A DNA stretch of 64,000 nt from positions 3,038,001-3,102,000 of the forward strand of contig OZ004591.1 in NCBI GenBank assembly GCA_963924555.1, given 5' to 3'. Made by a program: the position numbers and the translations under genes. The stretch comes from Crambe crambe (lineage: Eukaryota > Porifera > Demospongiae > Poecilosclerida > Crambeidae). Below, in pieces: positions 37,001-48,753 of this stretch (position 1 is its first letter; every line of letters starts with the position of its first letter). Under the pieces are notes generated by a model, which made no database searches, had not been told where the DNA came from, and was given only the letters and a program-made list of their open reading frames with translations.

Positions 37001-39999
37001 GAAAATAATTCAAGGAGCAGTAAAGAGTAGTAGAGAAAGATCCTTCCTTGAGGCCTTGTATTATCAATTCATGGTACCCAGTAACACTTGGTACTATGTA
37101 TTAGAAAATAGCTATCATGAAAAATCAATGCTGTATTATAAGTATGACACGCCAATCACTCACATACTCTTCCATGGCTAGGGTTGACAGTGATACTTGC
37201 ATTGCTACTCTTATAAGAACTCCACTGGTAATGCACAGTAGAGCAACTATGATTGTAGACCTATCAAAGTGATCATTATCGGTATAAAGATCAGGCTATG
37301 AAGTTAATTATAGGGCTAACTTTTACTGTCCTTGTGATTTCTGTGGCAAGGTCTATCTTGTGAGGAATGATAAAAAGAGGAGGGTCTAATTCAATGATGT
37401 ATGGCTGTAATTAAAGATGAACATGGAGACATTCACATTTAATTTAGCAGGAGACTTACTTGACAAATTCCTTGCATTTGTAGACAGACAACAGATATAG
37501 AAGAGTCTGAGAGTTGAACCCATTCAATCCCCTCAGAAGAAGAATTCATACCTGTACGATTGACTTCATCAGTCAGGGTCAGATAGCCCATATCTACAAA
37601 TGACCCAAGCTGTAACAAATATCAACTTAGTGATCAACAAGCATTATTAATGACACAGTTCTATACCTGGATTGGGTTGAAGCATACTACAAAAGTTGAT
37701 GTTTCCCTGGCAAGCAAAACCCCAGTACTGGGGAAGACAGTGAAGAGAGAATTTGTAGAAGGAACAGGTACTTCCGAGACGGAATTATCATCCTCAGATT
37801 TTTCTTCAGCACTCAAACTCTTTACGAATGGACGAAAATACCTCCATGTATATGACACATTCACATTACTAAAAATATTACAATAAAATTAATTAGTAGC
37901 AATAAGAACTGATGTGACCAACCTGAAATTATGAATAAGGACAGTGAGAAATGAAGGACTATGTGGATTGGTTGGAGGGAACTCTATGCAAGGTCTGACA
38001 ATTATATCATTCATTGATACTTGCTCGTCCTTGCAATCACTAGAAGTTCTGGAGGATGAAGACTTGACAGCACAAGCTTTGCTCAATGATGTTGTAGTAG
38101 AACTGACTGAGTCTCTTTCATTTGCGGAACTGGGTCTGAAGTGGATACATCCAATATGCATGACCTCAGCTGTACCTAGAAAGTTCACATAACAATCATA
38201 ATGGTAAGCTACAGCTACCAATAATATCCCTAATAATAACCTATTAGACTGTAGCTCAGAACTTGTCCATTGTCACAGGCCATATAGATTTTCTCACTGA
38301 ACTCTCCAACACTGGGAGGAGTGTATGTGACATTGATAGCCACACTACCTCCTGCTTGCAAAAAAAATTCTTTAGGAGACACTTGAAAAGGACCCACAAT
38401 AATGAAGTCTTCACCCTGGAAGCATAATATCAACTATTATTATGTAAAGTTAAAGTCACTTGGACTTCACATTTTCATTTTCACCAGCATCATTAACTCC
38501 CATAATCTTGAAGCTTCCTTCTCCACCAGAATTATCACACAAAAGTCTATGAGTTTTTTTGTGACCAACCAAACATCCACCACAGTCTAAGACACTTGGC
38601 ACTGAAAGGCATCATATTATAATTAATGCAATAATGATAAAAATTTAACACTAAAAAAGAGCACTAACAGTTGAGTTCAGGGAAAGGTCTTGACCCCACA
38701 AGTGGTACAATCAAACAGTCTCCACTGCTTACAATGACCTTTGCATAATAACAGCTAACATGGAGTGATGGAATCACATGCATTATATTAACTCACTTGC
38801 ATGAACTCTTGATAGTTTGCTAGAGAATCTGGTGTAAATGTAACAGTAAAAGTACAATGCATTCCAGGAGCAATCAGTCCCTCTTTAGTAGGAAACTGTC
38901 CTGAATATTAACAGATGTGGTATGTCAGCATCTCCTATCATGTTATACATACACACAATACCTGGTGCTGCAGAAAAGTATTGGGATTTAATAGGCAACA
39001 ATCTTATTTGTCGAGCTACTTCACTAATATTCTTGAATTGCACTGTTGACTGTGAAGAACGTAAAAAGAGTATCATAATTAAAAATACAACTTTTATAAC
39101 TTGCTACATACTTGGTAAGTACCCCCTGGTTGATACCTTGAGAACTTCACTTCACTTGGTTCAATGGAAAATAACCTTGCTGTCCTACATGTACATACAG
39201 TTGAGGTACATGCATATAGTTCACTTTTATCTAGTTCTAAGTGTTTTAATATGCCTGCAAGAGCATCATAGCATTTGAATGCACCATGCATTAAAACACA
39301 TGGAGCTAGATCAGAGTGATCTAAAAAAATTTAGTGCTGATCACATGACTTGGATCCAATCAAATTCCAGTTGGTCCTTACAGAACCCTAGCCCTAGTAC
39401 CTAGCAAGCTCTGAGAATGCAATTACTTATCAAAAAATAACCTGTTTGAAACCATTGCAACTAGTGAAATGCTAAAGTTTGACATTAGCCTCCTCACTTA
39501 CTGTAAGCACTAGGGACTGAGACTGGAAGGTCATAGTCCTAGTGGATCTTCCACTAGGCTCAGCACAGTTCCTCAAGTGTGCGCCAAACATTTAGTGCAC
39601 ATACAAGCACACTTTTCAGAGGATCTGATTGGTCAAAAGTCATGTGACCAGTACTAAGCATTGCTATACCATTCTTCTTGCTGTGTCAGCTTCATTTTTT
39701 GCTTGAGGGGGCCAGAACTGGCTGTGTTGTTCAAACCACTACTGTACCTAAAAACAGATTTAAAAACATCATGAGGTTGAAAAGAAAAAAAAAGCTGTGA
39801 AGGAATCTGGTCAGATAGATGCCAGTTGACAAATATTAAAGGTTAAGGAATTCACGTTGTGTGTATGTGCAGTGAAGTTTGTGCACACAAATCTTTCCAG
39901 GATTATATATCAACCTAGAGGTATCCTCAGTGTTTTTCCTAATTTGTTTACAAGGAATTCAAGTTTGCCATGCATGCACTGTTTGTTTTTTCTTTGGTT

Positions 40000-40033
<34 letters not shown>

Positions 40034-40210
40034 GTCTTTTTTTACTGTTTGATTAGGTTTTGTTCTCCTTCAAGTGAAGTTGCTACGTAAGCAATAAAGG
40101 AATCCTTGACCCAGTAACCAAATGATGGATGACTATATATAGCACCTTAGTATAACTTTCGGAGCAGAAGATTAAATAAATAAATGATGATGATGATGAT
40201 GATGATGATG

Positions 40211-40248
<38 letters not shown>

Positions 40249-43189
40249 TACAATAATAATAACTCTGCTTATTTTTCTCAGCTAACATGATAAAAATTAA
40301 ATAGAATTAATTCTCATAAAATTAGCTTATGAAATAAACCACTAACGTTTCGACCAGAATACTCTAGCCTTCATCAGGGTGATACAAAAAATGCACACAG
40401 AAACGTTACACTTGTTATCTAGACAATGCACATGCATACGCCTATGGATATTATATTATAGCATGTCATTACCCGAAGTCACAAACACTATTTCCTTAAG
40501 GCTTTAAGAGTAGAAACCCAGCAACCTTGAAGTTCTAGTCCTACATCCCTATTAAAACGTTGCTCTTCTGAAGTTGAACTAATGTGAAGCACTTCATTTA
40601 GAAGCAGCTCCTTCCTAGTCCTAGCTTGATCTACAACTGAAGCTTCCTTCCATAATATTGGATGATGACTACTCCAGGCATGATCAGCAACTGCAGACTT
40701 TTCTTGTTCTCTTCGTAGGCAAGCTTCCTTATGCTCCTTCATTCTAGTTTCCAGCCTTCTCACCGTGTAAACCAGACTACCAGACCTGGTCCACTGGATC
40801 ACCAGACCACTGGACCTGGTCCACCAGACCACCACTGAGAGTGGGGGGTGAGAAACCCAGCTAAATCCAGGGAAGATGAAGTATGATGACTGGGGCATAT
40901 TGTTCGAACAAAATTACACAGAAGTAGTGTACATAAATGACCAAGATGAGACTCCATCTCAGGATGGGGACAGATTCAAGCGTGCTGTAACTGTGGACGG
41001 CAGAAGAGTAACTGTTATCCTTCTGGAGACAGGCAGTGCCAGGACAATGGTACGGACCTAGTTCAAGGAAAGCCAGCGACAGGAAAAGTGTTGACCAAGA
41101 AATGTGATATTTGTTTTTGGTAAGGATTATCACCATTACTGGCACTACCATACCTACGATTAGAGACTGACATGACTGGAATAGACATGTAAGAAAGTGG
41201 GAGGTGTCAGGGTTGATTTGAGTATCAGAGGTGTGCATTAGGTCACAACACAAACTCATAGCATGTGACCTAAATGGGTAGGTCTCCACTTTTCTCTTTA
41301 TATCTAGGAAGCTTGTAGGAGATATCAAATTCTAACTATCATAAGCATGAATTAGGTTGTTGCCTATGGAATTTGAACTATTATTAAGGTTCTTGTGGAG
41401 ACTTGAAAAAGAAGTGATGACACAATTATATAGCCTAAAAATTATATTTGCAGACATTGAAATCCCAGACTCATACTCTATTATGTACGTATACAAGGAG
41501 TCTTATTGAATTGATAATCCTCACTAATACAACTTCTACAATATCAACACAGTTAACCTCGTCTAATCTTATACCCCTTTCTCAATGCCTGTCTACCTGT
41601 CATTCTGCCAGTCCATTATTATACACTTTAAAACTGCTACACTATATATTTTCTCTATCTAACCTTGCATTTTTTAAAAAAGCTGTTCGTCTCTCCAGGT
41701 ACATCAAAGCATTTTTTTCTGCCAATCTATCTGGAACTCTCAAGCACTCCTGCCACTGGCATTTTCTCTGAATTGAGAAGTAGGAGATAAGATATTTAAT
41801 GCTATGGACATGAAAAGAATAAGATGAGCCAAGTACATATTTATCATGTTCTGAATGTAGGAAATTATACATATTGAACTGATTGCGAAAGAGCAACTAT
41901 AGTTAGTTATTGGGATTCTATTAACCAACCTTTTGAGAAGGTACAGTTGATGATAGTGATTTCTTTTCTGATGGTGGTAAAGTTCGCATACGATGAGATG
42001 ATGATTTAGTTGGTTGCAAAAACAGTGGAGGGTCACCTGCAGGTAGAAAAATAATAGCTCTGAGAGTGAACTAATGCATGAAAGGCAAATGGAGTGAGCC
42101 AAGCTAGCTAGCAGGCTAACAATAGTGAATAGTTTTATAGAGAGGTCTATCTGGTGCACATAAACTCTCAATGTTTTGCCAAGCCAACTCAAAGTGCATG
42201 AGATCGCGACATGAAGTTTATTATCAAGAATTCAGACTAGTGAAGGAATGAGTTTACCAGATCATGCATATAAACAAGTAACAGTTATAGTTGCTGGATG
42301 CTTCAAACAATGCATTCTCATCATAATAGCTAGCTATGTACTACAGTTCATCTTACTTTGCGTGTTCAATGTAATTCCATTCAAAAACAAATACTATACG
42401 TATGCAGTGAAGATTTCATCATAGCTAGCTAGCTACATACCTACATGGCTATCATGATTGTGACATTGCAGTATCTGATCAGTGTGTAGGCTAGCTTTTC
42501 TTTTGCACAATTATCATCAAAGTTAACATCTATTTACATTTAAATTTAAAGTAATGGAATTTTGATAAACCCACAATCATTACAACTAGCTAGCAGCATC
42601 AAAAAGTTATACCTTTGGGTGGGGTTGAAGGCAAAGTTACAGATGGAAGGTATTGGCTTGGGATTAAAAGTTTATGGCGAGCAAGCAATTCTTCATCTAG
42701 GTGTTTGCGGAATTGTGATGGACCAAGTGGTAAACCTATAGTTTTGTACGAAGGACAGTTGCTGACAAGGTTTGCAAGATTCTTTTCATCTTCAGCAATT
42801 GCTTTAGCTCTTGCTTCCATTAAGTGGTGCTCAACCTGTGATAACTCCTCCAGACGTTTATTACATTCATTTGATAACTGTAATAATAAGAGTCATAGCT
42901 AAATCTGACATACCATACTGCACTACTCACAGCATCCAATCATAAATTAGAATACCTTTTCCAATTTATCCACGAAATAATCATGGTATTCTGAATTTTC
43001 AGATGATGCAGAATCTATCCTCTTGGAAACTGCAAGATTATTAATTTCTTTGAAATCCAGTGGCTTATGGGAAAGCCTTTCATTAAAGCAAGCGTTAATA
43101 ATATGAGCTGTTATTTGAGAGCGAGCAGTGCTTGGTCTTTCCAGTCGCATCAGTGGCTCGATCTCACCCCGGCAGGTATATCCAGCCAT
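31090..43189 (-). CDS. DLEC1: DLEC1, ciliary ASH-domain protein (FAP81 homologue)
   Basis: Large protein of repeated ASH/MSP-like beta-sandwich domains; the Chlamydomonas homologue FAP81 is a ciliary protein. I assembled 34 exons with continuous phase: 42956-43189, 42613-42877, 41930-42036, 41664-41767, 39112-39184, 38962-39049, 38797-38900, 38669-38738, 38471-38601, 38241-38415, 37923-38175, 37667-37868, 37460-37609, 37321-37404, 37168-37260, 36707-36862, 36274-36416, 35927-36083, 35681-35791, 35410-35522, 35142-35356, 35017-35085, 34774-34925, 34618-34718, 34470-34540, 33909-34354, 33430-33552, 33286-33368, 33112-33190, 32612-32794, 32408-32539, 32144-32303, 31288-31393 and 31090-31201. This gives about 1,614 residues against roughly 1,750 in human. 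N-terminal matches include EARAKAIAED, PPKG and FLKNAR; later LDCGGCLVGHKKT and RFGLIRFGQ. An exon of about 40 residues may be missing between 36862 and 37168. A Penelope-like relic sits in the intron between 39184 and 41664. Confidence 0.9.
40180..40252. repeat. (GAT)n(AAT)n microsatellite
   Basis: About eight GAT units run into about fifteen AAT units. It sits on the 3' side of the minus-strand Penelope-like relic. Confidence 0.9.
40340..40800 (-). mobile_element. Penelope-like relic, GIY-YIG end
   Basis: On the minus strand 40488-40790 encodes the C-terminal endonuclease region of a Penelope-like element. The recognisable line runs SLVYTVRRLETRMKEH, then AVADHAWSSHHPILW, then ARTRKELLLNEVLHI, then FNRDVGLEL, ending at a stop at 40488. 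The upstream frame is not retroelement-like, so the copy is 5' truncated. The 31-nt structured motif at 40347-40377 follows the coding end, in the same relative position as in the copy at 9930-10740. Confidence 0.65.
40876..41061 (+). pseudogene. Possible retroelement protease fragment
   Basis: A 61-codon plus-strand frame ends in RVTVILLETGSARTMV, which resembles the active-site strand of retropepsins (usually LDTG or LDSG). The catalytic Asp would be Glu here, so it would be inactive. There is no flanking gag or polymerase. The match is short and could be chance. Confidence 0.3.
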
Positions 43190-43631
43190 CTAGCTAGGTC
43201 TATGGTCAAACTGGTAAGGCATCGAAGTTTTTTTTTGTAAAATTTATTGTCATGACAACAACAGAATATACGCATGCGCATTGCGAAAGAAAGTGGTGTT
43301 CTACCCATAGATAACTCCGTACTGTATTATCTATGGTCTACCTTTGAGTAATTATAATATTAGCTATGAAAAGAATGTGGATGGAAGTTTGATACTAGCT
43401 ATTGTGGTTAGTCGTGAGACTAACCATAAATTGAAGTTTTTGATAGGCTATTTATTATGAATAGAATGTGGGTGGAAGTTTGACAGTCTACAAGTATTAA
43501 ATTTGAGGCAGAACCAGAAGAATGAACTTTGGAATCAGATTCTGATAGAGAACCATAATAAAAACTTAAACTTCTAGCCCAGGCTTGCCCATTATTAATT
43601 GTAGCTTGTAATAGAGTAACAGAAGAACATA

Positions 43632-43769
43632 AACACACTGGAATAGAGTGGATAGACTAAACAAACACTGGAATAGAGTGGATAGACTAAACAAACACAA
43701 ACACTGGAATAGAGTGGATAGACTAAACAAACACAAACACTGAAATAGAGTGGATAGACTAAGCAGACT
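43632..43769. repeat. Minisatellite of about 36 bp between PEMT and DLEC1
   Basis: Four copies of a unit containing CACTGGAATAGAGTGGATAG and ACTAAACAAACA. The second spacing is shorter. It lies in the 670 bp between the PEMT stop and the DLEC1 start. Confidence 0.9.
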
Positions 43770-43861
43770 GACTAGCTGCCCCTTTTGCGCATGGTAGTAC
43801 TGTAGTCCTAATATCATTGATAAAGTACATGCACATGCCAAACAACTTTTAAAAGAAAGAA

Positions 43862-44473
43862 TCAGTTAGTCTTCACCCTGTTAGCATAAATTTGAGCGGT
43901 GAAAGGTTGTTCAAACAACAGAGCAATAGCATAACTCAGTGCTATAAATCCAGTAAGAACCATTCCGACAATACTTGCATGCTGGAAGGAGAACCCAAGG
44001 TACACCAGAGTAGAACCAACATACATTGGGTCTTCCACAACATTAAATGGGAATCCAGTAACCTTCTCATTGAGCAAAATTCCAAAGTAATCTCCCATGA
44101 AGCTGCAGAAAAAACCAAGTCTGTACGAACTTGAGATGACAAAGATGGCTCCAATGAGTACAAGTAATAACCCCAGCTTATCAAATAGCGGGTTCTGCAT
44201 GGGGCCACAAACACTATGATTAGCCATCACTTGGTGAAAAATTGTTGTCCTAACATAGTTCAAGGAGATTATCCCAAAGGCAAGTAGAGCGACTCCCCTT
44301 TTTGGTCCTCCTGCTGTTTTTGATACTAGGTGAGTGTGGTACTCAAAGCGGCTAATGATGTTCCAAAATAACGGGTTTAGCATTATTACACCACAGGTCA
44401 GAATGGTTTTCCAATCCACCATTGCAATGACAACTTCTGATAAACATTCGACTGCTGATGTTTCTGGGGACAT
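43862..44473 (-). CDS. PEMT: Phosphatidylethanolamine N-methyltransferase
   Basis: Integral membrane enzyme of the endoplasmic reticulum that uses S-adenosylmethionine to methylate phosphatidylethanolamine three times to phosphatidylcholine. One uninterrupted frame of 203 residues, close to the 199 of human PEMT. Diagnostic stretches are NPLFWNIISRFEY near residue 32, the SAM-binding region LGFFCSFMGDYFGIL near 120-134, FPFNVVEDPMYVGST and the C-terminal ALLFEQPFTAQIY. Four hydrophobic segments are visible. A second Met at residue 18 (MVDWKT) also fits the mammalian N-terminus. Like SC5D it is intronless among intron-rich neighbours. It is transcribed in the same direction as DLEC1, which begins about 670 bp downstream. 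Confidence 0.93.
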   Translation of the reverse strand: MSPETSAVECLSEVVIAMVDWKTILTCGVIMLNPLFWNIISRFEYHTHLVSKTAGGPKRGVALLAFGIISLNYVRTTIFHQVMANHSVCGPMQNPLFDKLGLLLVLIGAIFVISSSYRLGFFCSFMGDYFGILLNEKVTGFPFNVVEDPMYVGSTLVYLGFSFQHASIVGMVLTGFIALSYAIALLFEQPFTAQIYANRVKTN

Positions 44474-44959
44474 GATGAACGGTCTGTATCTGTACGAACA
44501 AGCGTTAATTACTAATGGATACCGCTATATAGCTGCACGTACGCAACGTAAAAGTTGCAACGTAAAGGTTGCAACGTGGCAAAGTGTCGCGCGCCCGCCG
44601 CATGCAGGCATATGGTACATGCATGCATGGTACATGGTATACATGCGCACCACAAAATAATTATGCGCTTTTTATATCGACGACCCTTACCCTAGGAAAT
44701 GCAAGCATTGTGGGGCGAGCATAATGAGAGCGCTGGCGCACGCCACATAATTACAATAGAAAAGTGAAATGTTTGCTGGATATAACAGATCCCCTACCCT
44801 TGTTCTGAGCCCTACATCTTTTTTTCATTTCATGGAAATGTCTTTTTGTAATAATTAGCTATGCACATCAAAGAGATCAAGTGATTTTCTTTCTCAAGAG
44901 AACCAGGTAGGTTAATCTAAGGGTGAAAACAGGTGTTACTTCTGATGGGAATCTTGCAC

Positions 44960-46100
44960 ACTTCAAACAGATTGGGGGTTGGGAATGCACAGATGATGTA
45001 GCCTTCAATAGGTGTAGGCCGAGGTGGTTGATTGCTCTGATGTTCATGTACGAATTGACTCCATCTCTGTCATCCTTCGTGGAGCAGTGGGAATGAATGA
45101 TCTTGACAGATTGGCATCGTAGGGATCCACTTCTTGCAATGGATTCTGTTCTTCATGAGAGTCGCTTAGGGTCACAGTACAAAGTCCTGACAAGTTGCCA
45201 TCTTTCGGGTAATTGAGCAATGATGTCAATGCTGATGTTGCAGTAATAGACATTGTTGTCCATCAACCACTGAAGTGCACCGAGCACCACTGACCTTCTC
45301 ACTCTGAAGTCACAATGGGATTGATTTGACCCTTCCTTTCTGACAATCATTACGTCAAGTATATTGGGATTTTGTGGTAGGCTGTTGGCAAATGAGACAT
45401 CCTGAGGTAAGTCGACAACATGGCCACTGTATCCGTACTGTCCTCAAGGTAGGTGATAGAGTCATGATGGGCAACACTGTAGATACCAGCACTTCCTCTA
45501 CCTGGGTAAGACACACTAAATGCTCTGAAACTTTGATCCTATGTCACCTGTAGTTGAGATGGAACTGTGCCAGGATCCATGTTATTGGCAGAGGAATAGA
45601 GCTTAGGGATGTGCTTGTCCTTACTACAGCGTGCACACTCAGTACTGTTCGAAGTAAGATTTAGTCCAGGGACTTGTTCCAAATAAGTTGAGCATCTGGT
45701 ACAGTCTATAGCAATGTCGGAATGAAACTTCAACATCCTAGCTTTTACTGCTGGTTGGTGAAACAGGGGAGTCTGTGATGATTGTTGATGGGTAGTAGGT
45801 CTTTGGTGCATAGCACTGTACTCCCTCAGTCTTGCCTCTCGATCATCAGTTGCCTCAGAAGATAACCTTCGATTTTGATTGGCTCTCAGACTTTCCACCC
45901 TGGCCTCACTCTCATCAGCTGTCTCAGATCATAACGACTTCGATAGTCCCTTGCTCTTTCCAAACTGGCCTGTCTTTATTCAGTTGTTTGAGCAGCACGC
46001 TTTGTTCGATCCCGTATCCTTCGCTTTCTAAGACGTTCTTCCGTCTGCTCAACAGTTTCGGAACTCTCTTCTACGCTTGCTTTATCCATAGCTAGCTAGT
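44960..46100 (-). mobile_element. Decayed Helitron transposase, N-terminal part
   Basis: Minus-strand fragments in order. 46092 downward starts MDKASVEESS with Arg-rich repeats (RLRKRRIRDR) and a stop. 45898-45539 has more of the same (ANQNRR, REARLREYSAMH), then a zinc-cluster-like region with paired Cys (CTRCSTYL and CARCSKDKHIPKLYS), then NNMDPGTVPSQLQ. 45350-45153 has RRSVVLGALQWLMDNN and IIAQLPE. This order is that of the region before the Rep domain in animal Helitron proteins. Stops and frameshifts make it non-functional; Rep and helicase parts are absent. The right end may be the AT-rich sequence near 46200-46218 (complement begins TCTACTATATATA), but neither terminus is certain. Confidence 0.6.
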
Positions 46101-46224
46101 CAGTGAATAACAATTCTCAAAATAAAGCGCATCATGATCATGTGTTGTGCTGCCAGATGGTCGTCGCACGTGAAAACTACGATCTTAGAACGTACGAAAC
46201 ATAAATATATATAGTAGAAATCTC

Positions 46225-46345
46225 TCGGCCGACTCGCTAGTGTGGGGCTCGCTCATGCTCGCCCCAATAAGAGTCCCCGCTGGTGACTCTTACCCAACTG
46301 CCAAGGTGCTGGGTTCGAGGCTAGGTGGTTGCCCCTACGCAGCTG
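46225..46345 (+). other. tRNA-like sequence, possible SINE head
   Basis: A GC-richer stretch with a possible B box (GGGTTCGAGGCT at about 46312) and, about 75 bp upstream, a weak A box (CTCGCTAGTGTGG). Two small hairpins (GGGGCTCGC/GCTCGCCCC and AAGAGTCCCC/GGTGACTCTT) lie between. The spacing is longer than in a tRNA. It does not fold as a normal tRNA by eye. Confidence 0.25.
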
Positions 46346-47500
46346 GAAGGAACCTCAATAATTGGTAAAGGGTCGGCGCGTGAGAATGAATAACGATCAT
46401 TACCAATCTAAAGTGTTAGCTAGGTTTTCATTGGTATTAAGGAATTGTCATCATCGAAGAAAGCGCAGTATTATGATCACATAGGCTGATTGAATAATAT
46501 AGGGATTGGACCTAGATGGGACTTACGAGAAGGAACTGAAGGAACTGTCTCCCCTGTTTGCACTGTTTTGATCATGGACTTTCAAGGCATTGAATTAATT
46601 TACTGAGTTTAATAGTCTTTCTTCTTAGCTATGAGTTATGACATACTGTTTCGATCATGGATGGACTTTCAAGGCATTAAACATATTAAAAGTGTTTTAA
46701 TGATTTTAATTGTCTTTCTTCTTAGCTACCTCTGTGTAAATTATGACATGCAAAAAAGCAGTAGCAAGGAGCTTGTGAAACAATCTTTTGTTCTCTGTGG
46801 CTTTAAATAACCAGTTAATCCCTGTCACCAATACCTTAGGCGGATATCAGTGCTATCTGCTGCCAGTATCTCTCTCCTTGTAAGTTAATGTTATAGGTAC
46901 GTAATACTGGAGTTCATTAGGAGTGTGGGAGGAACACATGGGAAGGCTCTGTTGGTCACGAGAACACTAATAGAGGAAGTTTGTTTTTTTTACTCTAATT
47001 AAGCACTACAGGAGGCCTGAGGGAGAGGATTAGTTATAGTAGAAGTTATCAAAATGGATGATAATTGTGAGATATTGATACTCGAGTAAAAAGTGAAGTA
47101 CAATGCTGCAAGTAGCTACAGATAAGTGAAGTGTCCCCAAAAATAGAAAACTAAATATAGTTATGCTACTGTGCCATACAGTCATGTTCCACAACAATAA
47201 TAAGGTTGCTGTAGACTAATGGCATGATTTATGTATTGTATCATGGAACTTGAAATTCACAGGGACAACACATTAAATCATCAGTTGTTCACAGAGATCT
47301 GATTACTGTAACGGTTTTATTAGCATATCACTATTCAAAATATGGTGAAGAGCATGAATGTAGGGGGACACAATGCATGCTGTCACAGCAATGCTGCAAG
47401 CCTCACCCTCTACCTAACACCACTTGCATATTATAACAGGATAAGTGAATATCATAGAGAGAAGAAACAAAGAGTCAGATGATGTGCACATGTGAATAGA
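46346..47500. other. Intergenic stretch, no gene seen
   Basis: Holds a locally repeated phrase (TCATGGACTTTCAAGGCATT at about 46573 and a close copy near 46655). Otherwise I see no coding features or transposon ends. Confidence 0.4.
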
Positions 47501-48608
47501 TTAAAAGGCAATTTTCTTCATTAGGAGATATACATTTTTCTCTACTTGAAATCCCTGCAAATTATTGGCATCACCATAGAGTTTCATTAGGAGTCCTCCA
47601 TATGACACATAAGCTGCTCTGTAGGTTAGAGATAAGTGAAAAATCACTGGTATAGTACAAAATCTTGATGTCCAGCCTTATTCCATTTTTGGGCAATTTT
47701 GCTAAAATGGCCTCCCAGCTCCCCCCGCCTTGTCTACACCCTTGGTAATCTGTCAGTTAGTACAGCTGCAAGCAACTTAGGCCATACCTACTTGATTAAT
47801 TGTTTCATGGATTTTATCGCCTTTCAAATAGGGTCAGTAGGCTGGAAAAAGAAAAATATGAACAGTAATTTTCTTCAATAGACAAGCAGACAGCATTAAA
47901 CTGCCAACACTGATCCAGCCATCTGGCAATATGCAATGTCTGTAGTTGTCAGCACACATGCATGTGCAGAATCATAGATCCTTGTGATGATGTCATTTTC
48001 ATTTTTCTCTTCTTCAAGGGCCGGTCAGGTCTGTGAACAACTAATCAAGTAGGTAGGTATGGCCTTAATTTGGCCCAGGTATACAGACAACAATGGCAAA
48101 CGTACAATGTTCTACCATTATCACCTTACAGTTTCCCATCCTTGTCATCTTCAATACGATAGACCTTTCCATACATCACATACTCGAAAGCGTCAGCTAA
48201 AGATGAATCAGACTCTGTGGAATAGTGAAAAGTCATTAATTAATACTCCAGTCATGACACTAACATGCTGAATACTGTATTTGAATGCAGTAGCTATATA
48301 AATTATTTAGTCACCCATAGTGAGGTAGTCTCCATCATCTGGTAATCCATCCTCCCTCAAACTGGTGGTAAGTTGAAGACGAAACTTATTTCCAAGTGAC
48401 ACAGGGTAAAGTTGTGTGTTCACATCCAGAATTAGATACATCTTAAAGCTCTCACTTTCACAGAAAAGACGAGATACTGTGTTAATAATAGAATAATAAT
48501 TTAAAGGTAGATATCTATGAAGTAAAGACCTCTCTCAAATTTCTTTCCATCTTGGTCAATGTCTTTAACGTCGAATATGTCCTCAAACAGAATTGTAGAT
48601 GCAGCCAT
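47501..48608 (-). CDS. POLR2H: RNA polymerases I, II and III subunit RPABC3 (Rpb8)
   Basis: Small shared subunit of all three nuclear RNA polymerases, an OB-fold protein. Four exons on the minus strand, 48530-48608, 48315-48476, 48130-48214 and 47501-47618, with phases 1, 1 and 2; 147 residues against 150 in human. Clear family stretches are [19 protein letters not shown] at the N-terminus, [46 protein letters not shown] and the C-terminal [10 protein letters not shown]. The start codon lies 145 bp from the start of GPHR on the other strand. Intron 3 contains an inverted-repeat element. Confidence 0.95.
47779..48066. mobile_element. Foldback element in POLR2H intron 3
   Basis: Inverted ends of about 25 bp: GGCCATACCTACTTGATTAA near 47781 and AATCAAGTAGGTAGGTATGGCC at the right. 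About 240 bp of unrelated sequence lies between. Target duplication not resolved; no coding capacity. Confidence 0.5.
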
Positions 48609-48753
48609 GACAGTCCCGAAGTGGAAGTGGAAAAGGGTCACCTGAGCATGAGCTAGCTCGAGCTGAATGAATGCCCAGCTAGCGCGCGCGGCAGTATAGG
48701 GCGATCTCTACCGTGCTGTGCTTCTTTTAGAAACTGGTGCGGATCATGCAAAA
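48609..48753. promoter_or_regulatory. Bidirectional promoter region, POLR2H and GPHR
   Basis: Only 145 bp lie between two divergent start codons. It is GC-richer than the neighbourhood and contains GCTAGCGCGCGCGGCAG near 48680. No TATA box. Shared regulation is inferred from geometry. Confidence 0.55.

Larger units (their letters stand above)
39185..41663 (-). other. Long DLEC1 intron carrying retroelement relics
   Basis: 2.5 kb between exons 4 and 5. The exon phases join directly (2 to 2) so no exon is required. It holds an (ATT)n run at 39998-40033, a (GAT)n(AAT)n run at 40180-40250, the Penelope-like remnant and a possible protease fragment at 40876-41061. Confidence 0.6.

Noticed and set aside
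36863-37167. Extra DLEC1 exon in this intron
   Set aside because: The family suggests a missing strand here, but no acceptor-donor pair with an open phase-0 frame and ASH-like residues could be found by eye.
40335-40415. A complete, active hammerhead ribozyme
   Set aside because: Only the CTGANGA and GAAAC parts with one stem are clear. An extra base breaks the standard core and the cleavage site is not identifiable, so it is reported only as a structured motif.
40861-41328. 155-codon minus-strand frame next to the Penelope-like relic
   Set aside because: No retroelement or host motif; hydrophobic composition arises from AT-rich non-coding sequence.
44334-44660. Plus-strand frame overlapping the PEMT start
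   Set aside because: It is the antisense shadow of PEMT plus upstream sequence.
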